A DNA stretch of 17,064 nucleotides from Stramonita haemastoma (taxonomy: Eukaryota; Mollusca; Gastropoda; Neogastropoda; Muricidae). The stretch is taken from positions 1-17,064 of the forward strand of contig JASPKP010004757.1 in NCBI GenBank assembly GCA_030674155.1. The letters run 5' to 3'. Below are positions 10,801 through 17,064 of the stretch, in pieces (the stretch's first letter is position 1; each line of letters starts with the position of its first letter). The notes under the pieces were generated by a model that was given only the letters and a program-made list of their open reading frames with translations, did not search any database and was not told where the DNA came from. The position numbers were made by a program, and so were the translations under genes.

Positions 10801-10989
10801 TGTCCCTTTATCTGGAAGCTTTAGGGTTTGTTCTGCCCCAGTAGCACACTTGTCACTCCCACCCTGGAGACTTGCAGTGGGTAGCGCGGTCGTTGTTGAT
10901 CCGGGCCTCGACCGATCCGGCATGTCTTTCTGTTTTGTTTTACTCATCATGTCCTTGCAGTGGGCTTGAGGAAGCTTGGTGGCGCCCAT
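7894..10989 (-). CDS. LINE polyprotein: apurinic-type endonuclease plus reverse transcriptase
   Basis: This 1031-residue protein would nick target DNA and prime reverse transcription of its own RNA. The endonuclease domain covers about residues 63-315: GTWN (Asn69), AEVRW (Glu98), VYAP (Tyr168), GDWNAKVG (Asp204, Asn206), QIDYIL (Asp284) and SDHD (Asp302, His303), so the usual catalytic set is complete. The reverse transcriptase covers about 580-850: NYRTISL, AGFRPKRST, DFKKAFD (Asp666), RQGCLLSP, the FADD box (765-768) and KYLGS. A C-terminal region has LLYGCESW, a WFGH motif and a basic GKRRRGRQKKSW block, as is common in RTE-type proteins. No stop or frameshift is present. The ATG at 10989 gives about 60 low-complexity residues before the endonuclease. 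The TGA at 7894-7896 lies inside the TGAG tail. Many such ORFs are annotated as craniofacial development protein 2-like, which reflects a domesticated relative and is not the function here. Confidence 0.95.
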   Translation of the reverse strand: MGATKLPQAHCKDMMSKTKQKDMPDRSRPGSTTTALPTASLQGGSDKCATGAEQTLKLPDKGTTIGTWNVRTLYQTGRVQELTHELQRYKWDIVGLAEVRWIGFGETTTQDGHKIWYSGEEKLHQHGVGFIVRKEIVSSIISCTPVSSRLISIRVSAKPQNLTIIQVYAPTSDYDDDQIEEFYEELENVISKTPKKDILIVEGDWNAKVGPDAYDTWAGTTGRFGLGETNDRGQRLLEFAKKHKLTLANTLHPHKPSRTSTWHSPNGLIHNQIDYILSPQRFKSSINKANTRTFPGADIGSDHDLVLTTIRLKLKAKQQPKSPRIRFDLKKLKDPTVVEIFQANIGGKFAALTAIDNDVDTLANNIKEVLTTAAEETLGRSRTKKQPWVTNEVLDLCDKRRELKRQKFTSQEAYKKYMDSHREVRKKMREAKEAWIEEQCNNIEAGMTKGNSKTAYDTLKALTKTTQPKASVIEDKEGNLLTENNAILQRWTEYCEGLYNYPLRPDTNIVSDKPPEHQDKDPPILRCEVDAAIRQLKSPGIDNIPAELIKNGGNETARRFTELCQKIHDTKEWPKEWTQSLVIPLPKKGNLKQCQNYRTISLISHPSKIMLQVVLNRLKNQAEKLLAEEQAGFRPKRSTMEQIFNLRILIEKHLQHQKDLYHNFIDFKKAFDRVWHDGLWQVLRHFNIDSCLIEVIKALYENAESAVFMNNHVGEFFKTTVGVRQGCLLSPVLFNLFLENIMTETLQNHHTSISIGGRPLCNLRFADDIDLMGSSKQELQILTDNLTDRASAYGMEVSTEKSKIMVNSASNDITEIKMNGETLEEVSQFKYLGSILTKDGTSNNEVKARIATATSALVRLEKIIRSNNISFCTKYHLYKSLVISILLYGCESWTLTAELERRIQAFENKCHRRLLKISYKEHKTNNYVKEEIKKRVGPQEPLLSTIKRRKLMWFGHTTRHNTLAKTILQGTVEGKRRRGRQKKSWVDNIKDWTAQPLQHLLLATQDREAWKKISVASSLMSPLRPLGHGTE

Positions 10990-11322
<333 letters not shown>

Positions 11323-11481
11323 TACTTTTTTAAATCTCAGCTTGTTTACTTTTGTCGTAACAGCCACTAAAGCTAGGTGTATGGGCAGCTTTGATGTAAA
11401 TGTATTGCCATGTATATTGCCATGTGTATTACAAGCAATATGAACCGACTGCCTTGAAGTTTGCTGCTTTATAGATATCTC

Positions 11482-11482
<1 letters not shown>

Positions 11483-11563
<81 letters not shown>
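11483..11563. repeat. (TG)n microsatellite
   Basis: About 40 uninterrupted TG units, followed directly by the T-rich (TTTATT)-like tail of a minus-strand SINE-like copy. Confidence 0.97.
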
Positions 11564-11565
<2 letters not shown>

Positions 11566-11845
11566 TTTTATTTTTTTATTTTTTTTATTTATTTATTTTA
11601 TTCTTTTATATCGAGGATAATGGGATAAGCACAAGTGTGCTTTTTTCATCCAGTCCCCGTGTGTATGCAGTTATGTAAATATTGTCATCTGTTCCCACCG
11701 GCACATGATGGCCTACTCTTATGAAAAGCGCAACAGGATTTAACGTGTGCGCAAGATTTTCTGCGTGCGTTCGCACACGGGGCCTCGGTTTTTAGTCTCA
11801 TCCGAAAGACTTTTGGGGAGAGTGGAGTCAGCACTAATGTTAACA
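11564..11845 (-). mobile_element. SINE-like repeat, copy 1 (5'-truncated)
   Basis: Read on the minus strand, this matches the plus-strand copy at 14755-15206. Shared landmarks are CTTTCGGATGAGACTA (CCTTCGGATGAGACTA in the other copy), AGAGTAGGCCAT, GGATG-like and GTGCTT-like words, and ATCCTCGA before an A/T-rich tail. The tRNA-like head is missing: the copy stops at about 11845 against a CGCG-rich tract. It also lacks the last ~90 bp found in copies 2 and 3. The Ser/Arg/Leu-type frames over it are accidental. Confidence 0.75.
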
Positions 11846-11858
11846 CCAGGGGAGTGTA

Positions 11859-11945
11859 TGCGCGCGCGCGCCGCGCGCGGCGCGTGTATGTATGTGTGTG
11901 TGTCGTACGTGTGTGCGTGCGCGCGCGCGCGCGCGCGTGTGTGCC
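11859..11945. repeat. CG/TG alternating simple sequence
   Basis: Two CG-rich cores (about 11859-11885 and 11916-11937) are joined by TATGTATGTGTG. It is strongly alternating purine-pyrimidine, hence Z-DNA-prone and highly self-complementary. Confidence 0.9.
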
Positions 11946-13032
11946 ATTTTCTTTCTTTTATTTCTCAAGAAGAGAAGAGAGGATGAAGGGAGCAGTGCCT
12001 TCCCAATATCACAGTCACCTTCACCTAATCTAAACAGTCCAGTGGACTGTTGGGTTACCACTGATGATTTTTTATCCAGCTTCCTCCACTCCCCGCAGTC
12101 CTCTGCTTTCCGTAGCAAGTTCTTCCACTCGGGCCAGTCCACTCTCTGATGTGTTTTTCCTGTCATGAAGTCTCATAGCAGGTGCACTTCAATAACAACA
12201 ACATCATTAAATCCTCCTCATTACCATTGTTCATCATGCAATGAAGAAAATTCTCTCTGATTCGGTGGCATGGTTTCATGATGAGCTTAGTTTATGTTTC
12301 AAACGCACTTTTGCGTCTGCGGTGAGTTTTTGTCAAAGCCTTCCGGGTTAGATGATCAAAGCAGAAGTTCGTTGGATGGATGTTGTAGCGGTCACCACCC
12401 AAGGTGGGCAGGCATCTCACTCAGGCTGGCTCACTGAGTAACCTATAAGTATCATCTGTAAGAGGCTTAGTAGGTGGTGGGTGTCCTGCCCATGTTAGCT
12501 CAGAACAGGCGATCCAACCGCAGTGCAGGGCCCCTCTGGCGTGTGACCACACAGTGGACTAACATTGATAAAACCTCTGAATTTTCAGATTGTAAAGATG
12601 TGACAGGACCAGCCTATGTATGACTGGGGATGAGAGATCGATATGAGCATGTCTATCAGATTTTTAGAATTGATCATGTATTTCAAGCTCTAAAATTGTT
12701 TGGTCAAGTCTTTCACAATCCCACAAGCTTTCTTTATGTCATTAATATAAAAGTTTTCTCGATGACTTGGCGTTCTTCTTTAATTTACCTCCCCCCCCCC
12801 CTACAGACCAATACAGGATGGGGACATGAAGTCCATTCTGAACTGCTGTTTGTCCAGATGAAGTTCTTCATTTTTTTAAAAAATTACTTTTTCGAAGTCT
12901 TTGCAATTTTTTAAAATATACTTTTTCTGTAGCTTGGGTATGATAAATTAAACAGAGCAGCTGGTGTCCTCAATACGCTCTGGTTTTATTAGCTGTAACA
13001 ACAGACACAAAGGCGAGTGCTTAAAACTGTTT
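11946..13032. other. Unassigned intergenic DNA with small inverted repeats
   Basis: No supported gene is present. The segment 12380-12560 is more GC-rich and carries close hairpins: CCACC-CAA-GGTGG at 12395-12407, and ACTCAG/CTGAGT at 12419-12424 and 12434-12439. This could be a fragment of an unrecognised short repeat. A run of C near 12789-12801 is followed by CTACAG, which resembles a splice acceptor but has no coding sequence after it. Confidence 0.4.
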
Positions 13033-13645
13033 GACTTCAATCCTGTACGTGGGTCCATGAAGTGACTTCAATCCTGTACGTGGGTCCATGAAGTGACTTC
13101 AATCCCGTGGGTCTATAAAGTGACTTCAATCCCGTGGGTCCATGAAGTGACTTCAATCCCGTGGGTCCATGAAGTGACTTCAATCCCGTGGGTCCATGAA
13201 GTGACTTCAATCCCGTACGTGGGTCCATGAAGTGACTTCAGTCCTGTGGGTCCATGAAGTGACTTCAATCCTGTGGGTCCATGAAGTGACTTCAATCCTG
13301 TGGGTCCATGAAGTGACTTCAATCCCGTGGGTCCATGAAGTGACCTCAATCCCGTGGGTCTATGAAGTGACTTCAATCCTGTGGGTCCATGAAGTGACTT
13401 CAATCCCGTGGGTCCATGAAGTGACTTCAATCCCGTACGTGGGTCCATGAAGTGACTTCAATCCCGTGGGTCCATGAAGTGACTTCAACCCGTACGTGGG
13501 TCCATGAAGTGACTTCAATCCCGTGGGTCCATGAAGTGACTTCAATCCCGTGGGTCCATGAAGTGACTTCAATCCCGTGGGTCCATGAAGTGACTTCAAT
13601 CCCGTGGGTCCATAAAGTGACTTCAATCCCGTGGGTCCATGAAGT
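13033..13645. repeat. Minisatellite of 22 units, 27 bp (17 units) and 30-31 bp (5 units)
   Basis: The 27-bp unit is based on GTGACTTCAATCCCGTGGGT plus CCATGAA. Four units carry a 4-bp TACG/ACGT insertion (31 bp), and one has the insertion minus a base (30 bp); 17x27 + 4x31 + 30 equals the 613-bp span exactly. Long units are numbers 1, 2, 7, 15 and 17. GACTTCA and TGAAGTC within a unit are inverted repeats, and unit junctions form the palindrome TGAAGT-G-ACTTCA. The repeating 9-residue frame on the minus strand (GLKSLHGPT) follows from 27 being a multiple of 3 and is not a gene. Confidence 0.97.
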
Positions 13646-13665
13646 CGTAGGTTCGAATCTCGACA
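13646..13665 (+). promoter_or_regulatory. tRNA-like B box at the minisatellite edge
   Basis: TAGGTTCGAATCTCG (from about 13648) matches the RNA polymerase III B-box consensus. It is identical over 15 bases to the B box of the SINE-like copy at about 14805. No intact tRNA cloverleaf or A box is visible upstream because the minisatellite lies there. Confidence 0.55.
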
Positions 13666-14754
13666 GCTGTGTCTCATGAATTAAGGGCGGGAATAAAGTT
13701 AATGCTATGATGTTATGGTCAATGTAAGTGCAGACCTGCCAGTGCATTCATTACTTTCGTGTGTATACACATGCAGAAGATCAAAATACCATGCCAAAAG
13801 TCTCCGTGATTGATGTCAGCGCTCAGTGGGTTACGGGAATATGAACGTTCTCAGCCATACATTCTATACAAAATAGGAGCTGCTCTGAAGGTCAGAATGT
13901 ATTGGCTGAGGTCAGCAGGCAGAAATCCTCCAGAGTTACAAGCACAAGGGAAGACCAGGCACTACCCACCCCACCGCTATTGGAACACAGAGAAGAGAGA
14001 AGAAGGTTTACCCAAATGGAATGAAATGACAAAGGTACTTACTTTGTCAAATAATGTGTATTTATCTCAGGATGACAATGCTGGATAGTGGAGGAAATTT
14101 AGTACGTGTTGATTTTGAAACTGAAGTGAAAGCCATATAAGGTAATAGATGAGAATAAAACGAAAGCTCTGGTATGGCATCCGTGGTGGGTGGGGCTATA
14201 AACAGTATGAAATGACCAGTGTGGGTGTAATTCAACTGTCTTTGATGTATGTTGATTCCACCGCAAGTTTGTCTTGACCATTTCAAAAAATATTACTTGG
14301 ACAAAGACCAGACCTCTCCAGTTTGTAAAAACAAAACACAGTTCAAGGCATATCATAATCACCCCCCCCCCCCCCCCGGGTGAGGTGTGTGTGTGGGGGG
14401 GGGGGAAGGATACGGGGAGGGGGGGGGGCTGTCAAAGCAAATAGCATCTCCATCTTCTGGAAATTCTTTCATAGGAATTCCCGCATTTCTTTCCTTCTCT
14501 TGGCTTCTGCCTTATTCTTGTTATTCCTCTCACTTCCGTTTTGTCTATTTTCAGCCTTCTTGGTCCATTCTCCTGCCTTTTTTTGTTCAGAAAGACTTCA
14601 ATGATAACAATTATCTCCCACGCTGAAGTCGGATGCACTGGGCCTGACTTGTCAGGCACTTAATTAACGGCAGCGCAAAGCATTTTCGTTCATATGATAG
14701 ACAACAATAGTAGCAGTTTGAGCGTTTGACGACGAAGAAGAAGAAACAGGGACA
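13666..14754. other. Unassigned intergenic DNA with homopolymer runs
   Basis: No supported gene is present. The open frame at 13810-14088 (92 codons) has no recognisable domain. C16 at 14362-14377 is followed by G11 (14395-14405) and G10 (14419-14428). A pyrimidine-rich stretch covers about 14480-14585, and a GAAGAA run lies near 14733-14745. Confidence 0.45.
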
Positions 14755-15206
14755 GGACAGCCTAGTGGTTAGAGTGATGTGCGTTGCGCTCGTGATCTGA
14801 TGACTAGGTTCGAATCTCGCTCAAGAGGATTGATTTTTCTCTGGAGTTAAGCTAACTCCATTCCCCCCGAAAGTCCTTCGGATGAGACTATAAATCGAGA
14901 TCCCTTCTGCGAACGCACGCAGAACAGCTAGAACACACGTTAAAATCCGTTCTGCTTTTCGAAAGAGTAGGCCATTGTGTGCCGGTGTGAACAGATGACA
15001 TAATTGACAAAACAACATACACACTGGGACTGGATGTAAAAAAAAGCACATGGGTGCTTATTCCGTTATCCTCGAAGTAAAAGAATAAATAGTTAAACAA
15101 ATGAATAAATAACTACAACATTCGATGTCCTATGGCAAACAAGGCAAGGCTGGGCTGAAGACGTCCCTCTTTCCACTCACTGCATTGCCTTCAGATTACA
15201 GGTGGC
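14755..15206 (+). mobile_element. SINE-like repeat, copy 2, with tRNA-like head
   Basis: The head has an A-box-like TAGTGGTTAGAG (about 14764-14775) and a B box GGTTCGAATCTC (about 14807-14818), about 43 bases apart, as in Pol III-transcribed tRNA-derived SINEs. A body follows with TTCGGATGAGACTATAAATC, GAGTAGGCCATTG and CCTCGAAG, then an A/T-rich stretch (15078-15115) and a ~90-bp terminal module ending near GATTACAGG. The two other copies in the window support a mobile family. I believe sequences like the GGATGAGAC body are widespread in molluscs, but I cannot name the superfamily. No clear target-site duplication was found for this copy. Confidence 0.75.
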
Positions 15207-15304
15207 TGTCAATGGACCATACTGCCAGACTTCGCTGATGTGGTAACTTTTCTTCTTTTTTTTCCTTCGAGTTTACGCACTCAAGTACGCACGCCCACGT
15301 TCGG

Positions 15305-15440
15305 GTACGTTCACACACACACAGACGCGCGCGCGCGCGTGTGTGTATGTATGTGTGTGCGCGTGCGTGTTTGCGTGTGTGTGCCTGCGTGAGTGTGCGT
15401 GTATATGTGCGTGTGCGTGCGTGTGTGAGTGTGTGAGGGA
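15305..15440. repeat. CA-CG-TG compound simple sequence
   Basis: ACACACAC, then CGCGCGCGCG, then long TGTG/TGCG runs make an imperfect self-complementary, alternating tract. It lies between the two inverted SINE-like copies and ends at the left edge of dispersed repeat copy C. Confidence 0.9.
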
Positions 15441-15466
15441 CTTTTGCAGTGTATTGGTTTTTTTTA

Positions 15467-15727
15467 AATTGGGGTTGATTTAATTTAATTAACCTATAAT
15501 CTGAAGGCAATGCAGTGAGTGGAAAGAGGGACGTCTTCAGCTCAGCTTCGCCTTGTTTTCCATAGGAAATCGAATGTTTTAGTTATTTATTCATTTGTTG
15601 AATTATTTATTCTTTTACTTCCAGGATATCAGAATATGCAGCCATGTGCTGTTTTTACATCCAGTTCCTGTGTGTATGCATTTTTGTCAATTTTGTTAAT
15701 TTTAATTGGGGTTAATTTAATTTAATT
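15467..15727. repeat. 24-bp target-site duplication flanking a nested insertion
   Basis: The 24 bases at 15467-15490 recur at 15704-15727 with a single mismatch (G at 15477, A at 15714). Both start AATTGGGGTT and end ATTTAATTTAATT. The pair brackets the SINE-like copy at 15491-15703. Confidence 0.85.
15491..15703 (-). mobile_element. SINE-like repeat, copy 3 (5'-truncated, nested)
   Basis: On the minus strand this matches about 15000-15206 of copy 2, including the CTGGATGTAAA, TTATTCTTTTACTT and CTTCAGATTA landmarks and the terminal module. It lacks the tRNA-like head. The 5' truncation together with a 24-bp target-site duplication fits LINE-mediated target-primed insertion. Confidence 0.82.
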
Positions 15728-15885
15728 CATTGATATTGGTCGTTGTTATAATATTGTAGTAACATATTATTGATGAAGTTGATTTTTTTTCCTAGGTAGA
15801 TGTCTTGATGAAAAAAAAGCAAAGGCATTGCTTATTCAAGTACCGTCTAGATACATAAATCTGACTTGACTTGACTTGACTTGAC

Positions 15886-15887
<2 letters not shown>

Positions 15888-15969
<82 letters not shown>

Positions 15970-16000
15970 AACACACATACACACACACACCAAACACACA
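15888..16000. repeat. (CA)n microsatellite
   Basis: Long pure CA run with a few AAAC steps to the right, following the (TTGAC)n tail of repeat copy C. Confidence 0.97.
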
Positions 16001-16130
16001 AACGCACCACTTAAATATGTAAAAACCAACAAGCAAACAAGTCATTTCAGGTTAGGATTTAATGTATTCTTTCACGTTCATGTATTAGTAGAAAAAATTC
16101 ACATTTTTTATTTTCTTTAATTTATTAATA

Positions 16131-16199
16131 AAGTGTGTGTGTGTGTGTTGTGTGTGTGTGTGTGTGTTGTGTGTGGTGTGTGTGGTGTGTGTGGTGTGG

Positions 16200-16235
<36 letters not shown>

Positions 16236-16241
16236 AGAGAG

Positions 16242-16281
<40 letters not shown>
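16131..16281. repeat. (TG)n then (GA)n compound microsatellite
   Basis: TG repeat with TTG and GG slips at about 16133-16212 passes into GA repeat with AGAAGAG and GGAG slips to about 16281. Confidence 0.96.
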
Positions 16282-16284
<3 letters not shown>

Positions 16285-17064
16285 TACTAATTGATTAGCA
16301 TCAAAAGCTCAAGATGATTAAAATTAAAATCACGGCATCGACATTCACAAAGAATAAACGTCATAACTATAAAGACTGAAAAAAGGGATGTGTGCACAAG
16401 GTACTGAGCAAGTTCAATCAAAAGAATCTGGTCTTACATCAGTTCCTCAGAAAGTGTTCTCAGAATAATTCTCCTTTCGAAAGAAAGGGAGCACTTGACA
16501 ACTATATAGATATGACTCAAACTGATATTTTGACCATGAACACACTTGACAGTTTTATCATGATTTGTTTTGTTACCAATAAGTATAATTCGGAAAATAA
16601 TACTGAAAACTACCCTTGAGTAGTAGCTACAATGATTGTACCTCAGCTGCCTTGTGAGCACTATAAAGGATCTGATTTTGTTCCAATCCAATCCAATCAT
16701 GTTGTTTATAGCTCCGCTGACCACACATGATATTGTTCCCAGATAATGAATACGTATTATCGTCTTAAGTAGTCGTGAACGTAATACATGTACTGACTAT
16801 GATAAATTACCCACTTCTTTGACTGAGTGACCATGTTTAATATTTAGGAGTTGTTTCTATTCGAGCTACAGGCTTGGCCGATTTATCGGCTTACTCATTG
16901 CCCTATAGACTACAGTGGGAAGGAACCCAACAAAAGTTGATGTCTGTACCATTCAATCTGAAAATAATAATGAATTCAATGACTGACTTTAATGATCATG
17001 TCAGGACCCTATCCAAATTACGAAACTCTAGAACATTCAGTTCTGATTTTGATTCTACAAAAAA
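16282..17064. other. Unassigned AT-rich DNA
   Basis: No supported gene is present. A TCCAATCCAATCCAATC run at about 16682-16699, after GAGCACTATAAAGGATCTGA, looks like the short-repeat 3' tail of an unrecognised retroposon. This is tentative. Confidence 0.4.

Larger units (their letters stand above)
15443..15887 (+). repeat. Dispersed microsatellite-adjacent repeat, copy C, split by a SINE-like insertion
   Basis: TTTTGCAGTGTATTGG follows a TG tract. After the nested insertion come ATTGTAGTAACATATTATTG and ATGAAGTTG, CCTAGGTAGATGTCTTGATG, CATTGCTTATTCAAG, and a tail of four TTGAC units (about 15864-15886) against (CA)n. Most of these words occur in the same order in copy A at 3427-3590. The simple pentamer tail suggests a retroposed element. 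Confidence 0.65.

Noticed and set aside
8369..10969. Plus-strand frames of 60-160 codons antisense to the LINE
   Set aside because: They are shadows of the intact minus-strand ORF, with no domain of their own.
12785..12806. Polypyrimidine run plus CTACAG as an exon start
   Set aside because: No coding sequence with recognisable similarity follows and no matching donor is evident.
13033..13645. Repeats of 27-31 bp resembling a CRISPR array, and long GLKSLHGPT-type repeat frames resembling a repetitive protein
   Set aside because: Units are contiguous with no unique spacers, and the open frames exist only because 27 is a multiple of three; 31-bp units break the frame. It is a minisatellite.
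13640..13670. A true tRNA gene
   Set aside because: Only a B box is present; the A box, acceptor stem and anticodon arm cannot be found upstream because of the minisatellite.
13810..14088. 92-codon plus-strand open frame
   Set aside because: No recognisable domain, no supporting signals, and the length is within chance expectation for this much sequence.
14755..14830. A functional tRNA gene at the head of the SINE-like copy
   Set aside because: A- and B-box-like sequences are present but no convincing cloverleaf, and the sequence continues into a repeat body with other copies nearby.

Overview
The window looks like non-coding-rich animal nuclear DNA, most likely from a mollusc and probably a gastropod. 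The evidence is very dense (CA/TG)n, (TA)n and (GA)n microsatellites, a single-ORF LINE of RTE type, short tRNA-headed repeats, and an invertebrate-style membrane UDP-glycosyltransferase (UGT) family. The taxonomic call is an inference from genome texture and protein character. Nothing here looks prokaryotic: there are no operons and no CRISPR array.

Layout. Positions 70-1601 (minus strand) hold a badly decayed UGT copy, followed by a degenerate CA-rich repeat (about 1627-1905), unassigned sequence, a 28-bp minisatellite (2708-2922) and a microsatellite cluster (3318-4213). Positions 4573-5943 (minus) hold a second tandem UGT copy. It is open end to end except for one in-frame TAA, and it has lost 51 codons relative to copy 1. 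Positions 5959-6938 are almost all CA/TG/CG simple sequence and short repeat fragments. Positions 7887 to about 11217 are a LINE on the minus strand with one intact 1031-codon endonuclease/reverse transcriptase ORF. It is bracketed on both sides by (TA)n tracts. Three copies of a SINE-like repeat lie at about 11564-11845 (minus), 14755-15206 (plus) and 15491-15703 (minus). The last is nested in another short repeat and has a 24-bp target-site duplication. A 22-unit, 27/31-bp minisatellite fills 13033-13645 and ends against a tRNA-like B box. The right end is microsatellites and unassigned AT-rich DNA.

The two UGT copies are relics of a local tandem duplication and do not form a pathway with anything else seen. 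The LINE is the only apparently intact coding unit, and LINE-type machinery plausibly mobilised the SINE-like copies. The most useful leads are the LINE whose stop codon lies in its own (TGAG)n tail and which sits in a (TA)n tract, the nested SINE insertion, the minisatellite that may have grown from a tRNA-like head, and the short repeat family that recurs at microsatellite edges. I see no clear candidate for a wholly new biological system.
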